A DNA stretch of 64,000 nt, taken from Chrysaora quinquecirrha. Taxonomy: Eukaryota > Cnidaria > Scyphozoa > Semaeostomeae > Pelagiidae. The notes beneath the pieces were generated by a model. It worked only from the letters and a program-made list of their open reading frames with translations. It did no database searches and was not told the DNA's origin. The stretch lies in assembly GCA_014526335.1 (NCBI GenBank), contig JACTAT010000037.1:11072214-11136213 (forward strand), in the 5' to 3' direction. A program made the position numbers and the translations under genes. Of this stretch, positions 20,441 to 33,492 are shown one piece after another (position 1 is the stretch's first letter; each line of letters begins with the position of its first letter).

Positions 20441-23400
20441 CTAAACTATTTTAAGCATTTTTACATCGACAGGATAGCGAGTTTGCAGTACTCTGATATG
20501 CCTACCTCTTTGAGAAACTGCATTTTCATCTCCTCTTTTGCCAATAAGTACCTCAGTTGCTGCCATTCCTTCTTTCGCAAACCACATTGTTTTCGAGAAT
20601 CCTTTTCCAAGGAGCTTTATCTCGTGATTAAGCTCCTGCAATGAAGTAAAATTTCTCATACAGCTGTTCAACTAACTTTTCAACAGACAGGTTTGACGCC
20701 ATTATTTCTTTGCGATTTTAATGTTAATACTGTAAATCTTGAAATAAGCGCAAGGGGCGTTTATTTCATTTAACAAGTTTCGGAGGGGGCGTTTATTAAA
20801 GGTAGGCGTTGAAAAGATGGAGGCATGTAGTTAAAATGAAAGTTGTTTCATGTTTAAACAACGGTTTTTATCTTTATTCTTCAAAAAATACGTAGAATAT
20901 TGGAACGTTTATCACCGAAGAAAAATTTATACATAACATCATTTGTTTCCTTTCCATGTTACATCTATGTCTCAGGGGGAGGCATTTAAGGGAGGGGGCG
21001 TTAATTAGAGGGAGGTGTTTAAAAGAAGGGGGCGTTCAATTGAGGAGTTATTGTAAACTAACCTTAGCAGATATGTTTGTGAATTCTTCAAAAACAACCA
21101 AACGAATTCCAATTGCAGCTACTCCTCTTGCTGATGCATCAGTTTCCACCGTCGTGCTGCGAGTAAGCCAACATAGTATCTAGGTGGAAGAAAAGTAACA
21201 AATTACAGTGGTAATATTCATTTCATACTCTTAATAACAAAGTTGCATCATATAACGAGATGCATAGAATCTTTTTCGTCAGAAATACTTACGGGTTTTC
21301 CTTGCTCTCTTATTTTTCTTTGGATATTTTCGCAGAGCTTCTCCATAAAGGTGCTTGCCTCTCTGTTCATTTTCACTTGCTCGTTGACTAGCTCGGCAAT
21401 ACCCTGATGTACTCCATTCGTCTCAAAGTACTGTGAAGCAACAGACAACATGATTACAGGCTGCAGCATGATATGAATATTCAATTCTGGTGTGCTAGGG
21501 CATTATGTACTTTCGTTTTATATATGTGGAAAAGATTCAAGACTCACAAGAAGGTTCGTGTATATAGTGCTTGCCATGGCGTCACACCAGCGCCTCTGTT
21601 TCCCTTTCAGGTTTTTCAATAAAATGTCTGCGACAAGTTTTGTTCCTTCCTCTTCGTAGATATCCCACAATGCAACCTTTTTTATGACCCATGCCAGCAG
21701 AAATCCCTGAGGATAGACATTATTTGGAATTTTAAAAAGGTCTATAGTAAAATTCTAGATGTTCTGCAAATTCTGTTTGAAATATTCAAGTAGAGGGACA
21801 AAATTCACCTTTCTTAATAAGCAATTGGTGAAAAGCAAGTATTGTGTTGGGATCAAGTGATAAGCTACCGGAGGACTCAGTGCTTTGAGCAGCTCTGTGA
21901 ACTTAAAGTCTCAGGTGTTTTAGGGCTTACTTGAGTCAAGTTGCTTATTAAAAAAGGGTATCCAGATAGTTACAGAGTAGTCTTTGCACATTTTCTTCAG
22001 CTCTTTCTCTTTATCGTCATTTGTATCGGTGAATGACGCATCTTCAGAGTAATTAAAGTGCAGAACTCTACCCTTCAACCTAGCGATAGAAAACGACAAG
22101 TAATTTATGTTCCTAACACTTTGAATCAGAGGCGTAGCCAGACATCTAATGTTGGGGGGGCAAGAGGGCGTGGTCAGAGAAATTTAGGGCATGTTTTGAA
22201 GTAAAGCCTTTTCGAACGTTAGGACGTTAACTGACTGTAAATCGAAGTTCCAAAATTCATACTTTTCTGCATCCCATTGCGATAAGCAATAATAGTGTAA
22301 AGAAATAATGGAGCAAGAGTCATGTGGCCTATATAGCCCTGCTTGCTCTTATTCTAGACGGGTGCTTATTTAGAAAGATATGTTATTTTAAATCATCAAG
22401 ACCGTCAGAAGGAATCTCACATTTGGAGGGTGGGGGTGAGAGGGCTAAACAACTGAGTAGTATTTGATGACGCAATGATTTTATGACGTCATACTATAGT
22501 TTTCGAAATCATTCAAGGAGTTCCCTCTTCCGACGGTCCTGATCATTTCACCTTTCTGTTTCCCGAGAATTCGACGACAAAATTAACCCAGAAGCTTTTG
22601 GTGTGTTAAGCCCATGACTCAATGAGCCAGTTATGAGGCCACCATGGTAAGTCAGGAGAAACTCTGACATTTGGTCAGAGCTTTTCACGTCATTGATGCT
22701 GTAAACCAGGTTTGACTGCCCAAATAGCTTTTGCAACATCTTCCTGAAGCGAAGAAGAATTTAGCACAAATTTCATAATTCTGAAAAGCCTCAATGCGTC
22801 AAATGTAACTATTTTCCAGATTAACAAATCATAGCTATACTTACAGTGATGTTCCAGAATGTATCAGGTCACCTCCTGAAAGAAACAGTGTGTGCTTTTT
22901 TGAACCACCACCTTGGCCGTAAAGAATCAGTTCTTGGGTTAAGGATTTGCCAACATTCATAGCAGTCGAATATATTATACCAACACGAGTTTCACCTGAA
23001 AAAAACCTGTTCTGTTAGTTTCCATCTTTTTGTGTTTCGGCTATGTCGAACCTGAGAAGAGGAATGTTGTTTATGTGGATAGTGGATGATATCTTATGAC
23101 ACGTTTACAGACGGGGTATCTTCAGTTGTAAAGGTACATGTGCGCATGGGATACTCAATGGTGTACCTTATCAGGCTTCTAGTCTAGTCAGGCGTATACT
23201 TTTTTGCAATTTTGAACCAACTGAGAATATCGAAATCGATCGAAATTGACAATGTTGGTCAAGGTAATTGTAATGCTTTTAGCTAAAGTCTTTAAAAGTA
23301 CGAATTTCCTCCTTCCCGTTGCTGTTGACAACTACAATCCTATAAAGGGTAAAAATATAGGGTAAAGATGGAAGGAAGGAATTTATTATGGCTACTATAT

Positions 23401-26227
23401 TCAACATTTATGACAAAGAAGTATGAATTGCTTACCCAGATTTTTTCGCTCGGTGTTTTTAGAGCAGAGCCTGAGAAGCCGGCTTAGGACAAATGCTACT
23501 GTCAGCATTGCCGCAGCAAAGTTGCTTCCAAAATTTTTGGCCAAATTTATAAATCTTGGAAAGAGAAGTTATTGGTTAGTTATCAATCTTGAAATGTGAA
23601 CATGTGTCCAAAGTTTCAGGAGAAAAGGTAAATTTCCCCAAAGTAACTCCTTGCAAAGAGGCCGCACGATGAAATCAGCAACAAATTACACGTTTTTTTT
23701 TTATAAGAACAAAGTATATAAGAACATAAGGCTTCAGAGGCTGAAAAGTTAAGAACATGCTAAGAACATTACAAGGCTTTGTGAAGCCAGAAACAAAGGA
23801 AAATTTACTTTCTTATGTGCGCTGTCCTGTTCTCAACTCTAGAAAACAGATGAACTATCAATCATTGTGACTATATGTGACATTTTTGCATGTGCGTTCC
23901 TTTTCGTAGCTATAATCACCCAATTTGAAAACAACAGCTTTTTAAAAAGCAAGAAATTTAAGAACATGTTAAGAACATTTTGAGCCTTCAGATCGGAAAA
24001 CTTAAGAACATTGCATGGCTTTCTTCAATTTCAGTGTTCTTATATAAAAAAAAACGTGTAAATCAGGCTCAGTATCTTACTTGCTGTTGATTTCTTTGCA
24101 TAAGCCAGTAGTCTCCAACAGGCCTCTATTCAGGTTTAGATTCGCTTTGTTTGACTCTGCGTCGACGACATAAAATTTATGATTTTCCGAATCTATAAGC
24201 TTTCCGTTTTGAACTTGAATCTAAGAAAAAGTCTTCAATTTATATTTTTTCCTAGCTACAGTTTCGAATGCACGGCCAAGGAGGGTATGTAACCTTATTC
24301 TTTCCTCTTCATTTCGGTTTCCAAAGGGGAACAATAGAAAGGGAGCGATGGCGATTATTTTGCGTCAAAAATTTATTTACAATAATTAATTTATTTAATT
24401 TCGTTACTCTAAGTTTCCTAGTTTTCCGACAATTTTGGTGCTAAAGTTTCTTAGCAGTTTCTTAGGGATCAAAATTCTTTACTGCCAAAAGATGTAATTG
24501 ACAATAAAATTTGACAAATAGAAGAAGCAATGCAAATCACGTTTATGTCAGCTGTTTTTTTTGTAAAAATTAACACTTATGGTTTAACAGAAGTTCGTTT
24601 TTCGATGATTTACTTTTAATTCTTAAGATTGTTGGGACCTGCGAGTTTCTTATCATTTTGGGTCGAGTACTGAAAGTTTCTTAACCAATATTGATCTTAG
24701 TACTGGGTTTCTTATAAGCGGGTTTCTTATAAAAAAAGAGTGTACCTATAACTACTTCTTTTATAAGTCAGTTTTTTTTAATTTTGTTCTTTTGTTCAGT
24801 TCTTTTTACCACAACTGATTCAAATAAAAATATCGATGGAGGTGTGAATTGAAAGAAGGCCTTTGAGTTTTAAAGACTGAGGATCTTGCAGTGTGTATGT
24901 GTAAAAATTGTAAAAAAATTGAGACGATGTCTTACCCCTTGTGAAAGAAACCAATAGTCACTTCCCATGTAGCCTGCAACATTCGCAACTTGGAATTTCT
25001 TCTGGTCATCTTGCTCGTAATAATCACTTTTCAAGTGGAGCATGTACTCTGATAGTATCCCTCGAGAAACTGATCCGCCAACTGAAAATGTGCCACCATT
25101 CCATCTTTTATTTACTTCGTTGCAAAACTCGTTCACTTTCATGAAAGCACTTGCGTGCAAAATGATGGTTCTACAACGGAGAAAAGTTTGTGTTGTACGC
25201 ATTCCGTATATATAACATGTCCATGTACGTATTCCGTATATATAACATGTACCCACCTATAAGGTATTGTTTTACATATTCACCCACCCAGTTTTATTAT
25301 TTTTGTATGAATTTATGTACAAAATTTTAAAGAAATTTGATTCTACTCCCAATTTTAAGGTATATTAGGCATGAATCGGACCAAGTTGTAAGGAATTTTA
25401 GAAGAAAAACCCGACTATATGGGAATCATTTTGCATACCTGTCAACCTACATTGGGGAGTATGCCCCCCCGGGGGGCTATGAGAAACCTTCATATACGAC
25501 TTATGAAGAAAAAAGCGAGAAGTGATCATGTCGATTTACATGGCTTTTTATACTCTCGAAGAACAACATAAATTAATGTGAATAACGAAGTTTCAAAACG
25601 GCAAACGCACCTTGTTTCCATGGCCACCCCGCCTCGTCCTGTGCAGCAACAAACCCAGAAACCTTCCCCTTGCGGCTGACATTCATTTTTAAGCTGACCA
25701 ATGAATTTTAAGGCGAAGTCGGCAAAGAAATGGGGTTTGCTTTCATTCCTCGCAGATGATGACTTGTATCTAGTCATGTGGCCATCGACGGAGAAAAGAA
25801 GTCTATCTTCTCCATCCCTGTCTTGATATTGATTCTAAAAAAAAAAACTCGTTGTTATCATACTTCATAGATCTGCTCCTGGTGATAGTTTTTAACGTAG
25901 CCATTCCTTCGTGCTTTTTAGTTAACCTCTTCCAGATAATGTCATAACATGTTTGTATGAAAAGTTATCTTAAAACGTGTTTTGAAATGACGGTGTGTGA
26001 CTATGCGTATCATTCTAAAAGAAGTGAAATGAAACAGAATGGAGACATACATTCGAGAAAATTATAGGGAAATCCAAAAAATTTTGGTACTTCATTTTCA
26101 AATTTCGAAACGCGTTGAAACTGCAAGCAAATAAAACCGCTAACTATCCATACCTCATCAGTAACATTTTGAATTTTGGTATCCCCCATACTTTGAAAGT
26201 TATTTTGAATCCAATCCAAGTGAAAAG
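20441..26227 (-). CDS. P-loop ATPase of unrecognised family, twelve exons, 5' end missing
   Basis: Twelve exons join with matching phases: 26227-26154, 25834-25611, 25170-24936, 24220-24081, 23554-23436, 22995-22845, 22743-22552, 22079-21974, 21706-21548, 21430-21293, 21179-21063 and 20635-20441 (TAG). Together they give 616 codons including the stop, with no internal stop noticed. The sixth exon has a Walker A-like STAMNVGKSLT preceded by a beta strand (VGIIY). The seventh has a Walker B-like LVYSINDVKSS and a sensor-like LILSSN followed by Arg residues. This arrangement suggests a AAA+/SF3-like motor, but I cannot name the family. The N-terminal exons (RLLFSVDGHM, WVCCCTGRGG) are of unknown fold and are repeated in the 4-kb array. 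The true first exon is not seen. It lies between the transposase and the PHD gene on the same strand. A MITE sits in one intron. Confidence 0.65.
20720..21058. repeat. G-rich repeated motif gggggcgtt in an intron
   Basis: Several gggggcgtt and ggaggc motifs bracket an AT-rich centre, flanked by tactgtaaat at the left and attgtaaacta at the right. It fills the last intron of the ATPase gene and abuts the splice donor at 21062. Probably an inserted short element; no clear inverted ends. Confidence 0.45.
22127..22540. repeat. Interspersed repeat fragment in an ATPase intron
   Basis: Starts gaggcgtagccag followed by a G-run (22151-22157), the same opening as the fragment at 17448. It contains an inverted pair, agaccgtcagaagg near 22400 and cttccgacggtcct near 22529, that may mark element ends. 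Non-coding. Confidence 0.45.
23687..24060. mobile_element. MITE with TACACG ends (374 bp)
   Basis: The left end is tacacgttttttttttataa and the right end is its complement ending in acgtgta. Inside, taagaacat motifs recur (ttaagaacatgctaagaac and similar). Flanks read aat on both sides. It sits inside the intron between ATPase exons 24081 and 23554. Related tacacgtttttt stretches occur at 24745 (reverse), 26817 and 28118 and in each 4-kb unit. Confidence 0.75.
24290..24870. other. Intron with repeated tttctta motifs
   Basis: AT-rich intron of the ATPase gene with many tttctta and cttataa motifs and a tttcttataaaaaaagagtg end at 24726-24745 resembling the TACACG MITE terminus. No gene. Confidence 0.4.
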
Positions 26228-26897
26228 CTTAAGAACGTAAAGAACGTAGTGCTCGGAATAGGCAAGCAGCGGTCTCTTCTGTAGTTGACGGTGTTTGGTA
26301 GAGTTGGAGTAGATTTTCTATTTTAGAAGTACCGGTAAAAGCAGCCTCCTTTTCATTTTTTCTTTTTCTGTGGCAAATCTCAATGTTCATTCCTTGTGTT
26401 TTCAGACTTGCAACATTGGCAGATTTGTTTAAACGACGTGATGATTAACATAGGAAGTTATACCATTCTACTAACTGTAAACAATCCGAAAATAAACGAA
26501 AATAGTATAATCCGGATTCAGAATTTCTCAGATAGACATAATGTTATGTCGTATGCTATATCCTGATTATGCAACACGTATCCGCTACCTAAATCCTGCA
26601 CGAAAAACTATTTTTTTAATCACCCTTGATTTTTCAATTTGCTACCTCATACTGTAGTTTTGAGCCCTTCTAAACCGATAAATCAACCGTGGGTGGTAGT
26701 GATTTTAACCAAAATACTTGACCATTGGTTGTTTTAAGAATCACAAAGTAAGAAGTTAAGGAATTGCTAAGGAATATTTAGTACTCCATTTGCATCATCA
26801 GTTAAGGAATTTTCAGTACACGTTTTTATTTTATAAGAACTTCCTTATAAAAAAAATGTGTGTATTCTTTCAACCTGACTGTTCTTAATTCTTCATT

Positions 26898-27240
26898 ACC
26901 CTGGGGTTAACTCCCATATGTATGGGTGCGGGATGTGCCATTTTTTGGGGTACCTTTTGAGGGGTGGAAAATATATTTCGGGGTATCAAATTTGCTAAAA
27001 TTACAAACTTGGGGTATCATTTTGCTGAGATGATCAATTTTGATAAAGTAACAATAACGGCCATAAATTTCAGCTGTATGACTCTAAAACAGACGTAGGA
27101 GTATTTCTATGTACTATATTCATATTTCTTTGTGAACTTTGGGGTATACTTTTAGAATTTTCATAAATTTTGGGGTCAACTTTTATTACGAAAATGGCAC
27201 ACCCCCGTCACTGATGTATTGAAGTTACCCCCTCCCCGGG
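26898..27240. mobile_element. Foldback MITE with GGGGTTAACT ends
   Basis: The left end (ggggttaactcccatatg, then gatgtgccatttt) is imperfectly inverted at the right (aaaatggcacac, then gaagttaccccct). The middle has repeated ggggtatc and ttggggt motifs. Copies occur in every 4-kb unit (near 30890-31220, 34870-35220, 38880-39235 and 44260-44610). Confidence 0.65.
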
Positions 27241-28449
27241 CTCGTTCATAACATGCTTGTTTATTTCTTTTCTCCCTTGCTTTCTTTATTCGGTCCCATG
27301 GTCTTACCTCGGTTTTGTCATAATCAGCGGATATTCTAAGGGCTTATGCAACGCCATCTCCAGCTAGCTCTTAACTTGTTCTCAAATCTGAGCAAAATCA
27401 AGGCTCATGTTGTTATACAATCGTTCGTATAAAAACACAAAAAAGACTGCTTATGATCATATAGAGACCTGAAATAGAGACCAGAAATTAGGCAATAACA
27501 AACCTATGAATAATATCAATCAAGAATTCAATCAAGAATCGAAATCAAGAATTTGTTCAAGACTTCATTTTTTACATTTACAATTGTTCTGAAATGACAA
27601 TGTATACTATGCAATTGCAGTAACAGGCTATACTTAAAATACCAAAACATAACACAAAAGAACCAATTAAAGGTCTTTCCCCTTAAACAGTAGGTGTAAC
27701 GCTAATATAGATATGAAGAACAAGAAAAAATAACTAAAAAGTAGGAAACACGCATCCTCTAACAATCACTGATTGTCCTTCGTTATCGTTCTGCAAAAGT
27801 GCAGCGAGGAATGCCTTAGCAACGTATTAATGTATAATATAATTATTAACGTATTAACGTATTAACGTAATAACGTATAATACCGCTGTACACACGTTAG
27901 CTATATGAGAAATAGTATTGAAATATTGAAGAGCAAACGTCTAGAATACGAAGCATCACGAAACAGTAGAAAATTATTAGTTAAGTCCATCCTTTCTTAA
28001 AAGAGCATGTTTAAGCTATGATGATAAACCTTGGAGAAATTTCTAGAGAACGAAGGATCTTATAATACGTACAACCCGTGGGAATCTTACCGAATAGGGG
28101 GAATACAGTACGAGAGTACACGTTTTTTATAAAAACCTGTCTCGGCGTAATTAATTTTGGCCTTTTTATTGTTGACCCAATTTTAGTTATAAAAGTTTTT
28201 TAACAGTTTCTTTATTCCATGGAAGTGAGTTGCAGTAAAACAATAAAACAACGTGGATGTAGCTAGCAAATGACTAGTATTATTGTATTGAACGGAATTA
28301 GCCACGTTGGTGCGAGAAATGGCACGAAAACTTGAGAACTAGTTACTGCCTCCTCATTTAAAATCAGTATGTTGGAAAAGTGACAAAAACTTTCAAAATT
28401 TCTTAACTCCTTCCTCCTAGTTCTACAAGTTTTTAACTTTGGGGTGTCT

Positions 28450-28706
28450 ACAATCTTCGCCATAAGTGTTGCAACTCTTTGCTAATTACAAGGTATCCAA
28501 AGTAAAATTAACCCCCCTCCCCTGTATATCAATGTTGAATTAGAAATTTTGTGACATTTGGTTGCCCAATGGTACATCGAAATTAAACAACCAACATTGA
28601 GATGGGGGGAAGGGGGTTTTCAGTGAAATAATAAAAGAGTTTTGAGATTTTCAGAAATTTGCGCTAATTTTGGAGCTTGGTCGCAACACCTTATGGCAAA
28701 GATTGT
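28450..28706. mobile_element. MITE with ACAATCTTCGCCATAAG ends (257 bp)
   Basis: The left terminus acaatcttcgccataagtgt is inverted at the right as acaccttatggcaaagattgt. One copy lies in each 4-kb unit (the unit-5 copy at 45412-45668), and a separate copy stands outside the array at 46960-47211 with different flanks. That free copy shows the segment is a mobile element independent of the tandem unit. Confidence 0.75.
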
Positions 28707-29054
28707 CTTTAGGAAAAATTCTGTATAATGAGGTTTATCCTTGTAAATAAAATGATGTTTGCTAATTCGAACATGCTGAATTCAAATATGATGTCCGAAA
28801 TTTTGTTGGGTGAACACGGAGGGAAATGTGACGTCATAATTATTCTGAAAGGGGGACATTTATGTAAGTGACACTGAAAACTGCTCACATAGAGTCAAAG
28901 CCTGGGTTATCGGGCAAAAATTAATTCTCCTGAAACTATCTGATGAAGGTATACGTGAATATAATCAATTTTCATCACGTTTATGTGAATTAGACATTAT
29001 CCTTATCACATAGCCGTCACTCCATTCTCCAATTTCCTCTCTGAACGCCACTCA

Positions 29055-29321
29055 GTGTTTGTTTTCAACCACAATAATTGCTTTTTTGGGATCTTTCAAG
29101 TGTTTGCTTGTTCAGAGAATGTCGGATTTGTCAGATTTCTGAAGGACAGCAGAAGACTGTCCCACCGTGTGCATGCTGTTTCGGTGAACTTATTATGTTT
29201 GGTAGTGATGCATACTGTAGACTCTCAAATTTCCATATCTACTTTTCTTTCAGAGCTGCTGCTTAAGTTGAGTGACTTATTATGTTTTAATACTCCTAGT
29301 CTTAGGATATGTAAGATATAG
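29055..29321 (+). other. Cys-rich open frame repeated in every 4-kb unit
   Basis: Two overlapping frames are open. The one from 29078 reads ECRICQISEGQQKTVPPCAC followed by CFGELIMFGSDAYC, which loosely recalls a RING-CH zinc finger (C-x2-C then C-x-C). An AG acceptor (tttcaag) precedes it. Copies at 33068, 37070 and 41077 are identical; that at 46018 is diverged. No start context or companion exon is found, so it may be a captured or relict exon rather than a gene. Confidence 0.3.
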
Positions 29322-29502
29322 TGTAAAGACAAAACATTCCATGAAGCAAGGGACCCTTTACAAAGGATCTGGACGGGTAACGCACGGGTAACGAACGGGT
29401 AACGCAACGGGTAACAAAAAATTTTGTAAGCTTCAGTACTAAATTTGCACGGATAACACGGGTAACGCTATCTATATAAAATATATTAGTAATATATTTT
29501 AT

Positions 29503-32500
29503 AAGCGAGAAGTGATCATGTCGATTTACATGGCTTTTTATACTCTCGAAGAACAACATAAATTAATGTGAATAACGAAGTTTCAAAACGGCAAACGCAC
29601 CTTGTTTCCATGGCCACCCCGCCTCGTCCTGTGCAGCAACAAACCCAGAAACCTTCCCCTTGCGGCTGACATTCATTTTTAAGCTGACCAATGAATTTTA
29701 AGGCGAAGTCGGCAAAGAAATGGGGTTTGCTTTCATTCCTCGCAGATGATGACTTGTATCTAGTCATGTGGCCATCGACGGAGAAAAGAAGTCTATCTTC
29801 TCCATCCCTGTCTTGATATTGATTCTAAAAAAAAAAACTCGTTGTTATCATACTTCATAGATCTGCTCCTGGTGATAGTTTTTAACGTAGCCATTCCTTC
29901 GTGCTTTTTAGTTAACCTCTTCCAGATAATGTCATAACATGTTTGTATGAAAAGTTATCTTAAAACGTGTTTTGAAATGACGGTGTGTGACTATGCGTAT
30001 CATTCTAAAAGAAGTGAAATGAAACAGAATGGAGACATACATTCGAGAAAATTATAGGGAAATCCAAAAAATTTTGGTACTTCATTTTCAAATTTCGAAA
30101 CGTTGAAACTGCAAGCAAATAAAACCGCTAACTATCCATACCTCATCAGTAACATTTTGAATTTTGGTATCCCCATACTTTGAAAGTTATTTTGAATCCA
30201 ATCCAAGTGAAAAGCTTAAGAACGTAAAGAACGTAGTGCTCGGAATAGGCAAGCAGCGGTCTCTTCTGTAGTTGACGGTGTTTGGTAGAGTTGGAGTAGA
30301 TTTTCTATTTTAGAAGTAGCGGTAAAAGCAGCCTCCTTTTCATTTTTTCTTTTTCTGTGGCAAATCTCAATGTTCATTCCTTGTGTTTTTCAGACTTGCA
30401 ACATTGGCAGATTTGTTTAAACGTACGTGATGATTAACATAGGAAGTTATACCATTCTACTAACTGTAAACAATCCGAAAATAAACGAAAATAGTATAAT
30501 CCGGATTCAGAATTTCTCAGATAGACATAATGTTATGTCGTATGCTATATCCTGATTATGCAACACGTATCCGCTACCTAAATCCTGCACGAAAAACTAT
30601 TTTTTTAATCACCCTTGATTTTTCAATTTGCTACCTCATACTGTAGTTTTGAGCCCTTCTAAACCGATAAATCAACCGTGGGTGGTAGTGATTTTAACCA
30701 AAATACTTGACCATTGGTTGTTTTAAGAATCACAAAGTAAGAAGTTAAGGAATTGCTAAGGAATATTTAGTACTCCATTTGCATCATCAGTTAAGGAATT
30801 TTCAGTACACGTTTTTATTTTATAAGAACTTCCTTATAAAAAAATGCGTGTATTCTTTCAACCTGACTGTTCTTAATTCTTCATTACCCAGGGGGTTAAC
30901 TCCCATATGTATGGGTGCAGGATGTGCCATTTTTGGGGTACCTTTTGAGGGTGGAAAATATATTTCGGGTATCAAATTTGCTAAAATTACAAACTTGGGG
31001 TATCATTTTGCTGAGATGATCAATTTTGATAAAGTAACAATAACGGCCATAAATTTCAGCTGTATGACTCTAAAACAGACGTAGGAGTATTTCTATGTAC
31101 TATATTCATATTTCTTTGTGAACTTTGGGGTATACTTTTAGAATTTTCATAAATTTTGGGGTCAACTTTTATTACGAAAATGGCACACCCGTCACTGATG
31201 TATTGAAGTTACCCCCTCCCCGGGCTCGTTCATAACATGCTTGTTTATTTCTTTTCTCCTTGCTTTCTTTATTCGGTCCCATGGTCTTACCTCGGTTTTG
31301 TCATAATCAGCGGATATTCTAAGGGCTTATGCAACGCCATCTCCAGCTAGCTCTTAACTTGTTCTCAAATCTGAGCAAAATCAAGGCTCATGTTGTTATA
31401 CAATCGTTCGTATAAAAACACAAAAAAGACTGCTTATGATCATATAGAGACCTGAAATAGAGACCAGAAATTAGGCAATAACAAACCTATGAATAATATC
31501 AATCAAGAATTCAATCAAGAATCGAAATCAAGAATTTGTTCAAGACTTCATTTTTTACATTTACAATTGTTCTGAAATGACAATGTATACTATGCAATTG
31601 CAGTAACAGGCTATACTTAAAATACCAAAACATAACACAAAAGAACCAATTAAAGGTCTTTCCCCTTAAACAGTAGGTGTAACGCTAATATAGATATGAA
31701 GAACAAGAAAAAATAACTAAAAAGTAGGAAACACGCATCCTCTAACAATCACTGATTGTCCTTCGTTATCGTTCTGCAAAAGTGCAGCGAGGAATGCCTT
31801 AGCAACGTATTAATGTATAATATAATTATTAACGTATTAACGTATTAATGTAATAACGTATAATACCGCTGTACACACGTTAGCTATATGAGAAATAGTA
31901 TTGAAATATTGAAGAGCAAACGTCTAGAATACGAAGCATCACGAAACAGTAGAAAATTATTAGTTAAGTCCATCCTTTCTTAAAAGAGCATGTTTAAGCT
32001 ATGATGATAAACCTTGGAGAAATTTCTAGAGAACGAAGGATCTTATAATACGTACAACCCGTGGGAATCTTACCGAATAGGGGGAATACAGTACGAGAGT
32101 ACACGTTTTTTTTATAAAAAACCTGTCTCGGGGCGTAATTAATTTTTGGCCTTTTTTATTGTTGACCCAATTTTAGTTATAAAAGTTTTTTTAACAGTTT
32201 CTTTATTCCATGGAAGTGAGTTGCAGTAAAAACAATAAAACAACGTGGATGTAGCTAGCAAATGACTAGTATTATTGTATTGAACGGAATTAGCCACGTT
32301 GGTGCGAGAAATGGCACGAAAACTTGAGAACTAGTTACTGCCTCCTCATTTAAAATCAGTATGTTGGAAAAGTGACAAAAAACTTTCAAAAATTTCTTAA
32401 CTCCTTCCTCCTAGTTCTACAAGTTTTTAACTTTGGGGTGTCTACAATCTTCGCCATAAGTGTTGCAACTCTTTGCTAATTACAAGGTATCCAAAGTAAT

Positions 32501-33492
32501 TAACCCCCTCCCTGTATATCAATGTTGAATTAGAAATTTTGTGACATTTGGTTGCCCAATGGTACATCGAAATTAAACAACCAACATTGAGATGGGGGGA
32601 AGGGGGTTTTCAGTGAAATAATAAAAGAGTTTTGAGATTTTCAGAAATTTGCGCTAATTTTGGAGCTTGGTCGCAACACCTTATGGCAAAGATTGTCTTT
32701 AGGAAAAATTCTGTATAATGAGGTTTATCCTTGTAAATAAAATGATGTTTGCTAATTCGAACATGCTGAATTCAAATATGATGTCCGAAATTTTGTTGGG
32801 TGAACACGGAGGGAAATGTGACGTCATAATTATTCTGAAAGGGGGACATTTATGTAAGTGACACTGAAAACTGCTCACATAGAGTCAAAGCCTGGGTTAT
32901 CGGGCAAAAATTAATTCTCCTGAAACTATCTGATGAAGGTATACGTGAATATAATCAATTTTCATCACGTTTATGTGAATTAGACATTATCCTTATCACA
33001 TAGCCGTCACTCCATTCTCCAATTTCCTCTCTGAACGCCACTCAGTGTTTGTTTTCAACCACAATAATTGCTTTTTTGGGATCTTTCAAGTGTTTGCTTG
33101 TTCAGAGAATGTCGGATTTGTCAGATTTCTGAAGGACAGCAGAAGACTGTCCCACCGTGTGCATGCTGTTTCGGTGAACTTATTATGTTTGGTAGTGATG
33201 CATACTGTAGACTCTCAAATTTCCATATCTACTTTTCTTTCAGAGCTGCTGCTTAAGTTGAGTGACTTATTATGTTTTAATACTCCTAGTCTTAGGATAT
33301 GTAAGATATAGTGTAAAGACAAAACATTCCATGAAGCAAGGGACCCTTTACAAAGGATCTGGACGGGTAACGCACGGGTAACGGTAACGGGTAACGAACG
33401 GGTAACAAAAATTTTGTAAGCTTCAGTACTAAATTTTCACGGATAACACGGGTAACGCTATCTATATAAAATATATTAGTAATATATTTTAT
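29503..33492. repeat. 4-kb tandem unit 2 (3,990 bp)
   Basis: Near-identical to unit 1. The exon copy at 29601-29824 is intact. The second exon copy near 30140-30215 has lost a C in the cccccata run and so is frameshifted. A 2-bp deletion lies nearby in the intron (gaaacgttgaaac). Confidence 0.95.

Larger units (their letters stand above)
25513..29502. repeat. 4-kb tandem unit 1 (3,990 bp)
   Basis: First of five direct tandem units. It starts at aagcgagaagtgatcatg and ends just past the centre of half a palindrome (ggacgggtaacg to tattagtaatatatttta). From left to right it holds two ATPase exons (25611-25834 and 26154-26227, minus strand), which here join the rest of the gene, then a foldback MITE (26898-27240), AT-rich sequence, a second MITE (28450-28706), a short plus-strand Cys-rich frame (29055-29321) and repeated gggtaacg motifs. 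Confidence 0.95.

Noticed and set aside
28263..28463. Minus-strand frame starting MAKIVDTPKLKTC
   Set aside because: Its start lies in the ACAATCTT MITE terminus and no exon signals connect it to the ATPase gene.
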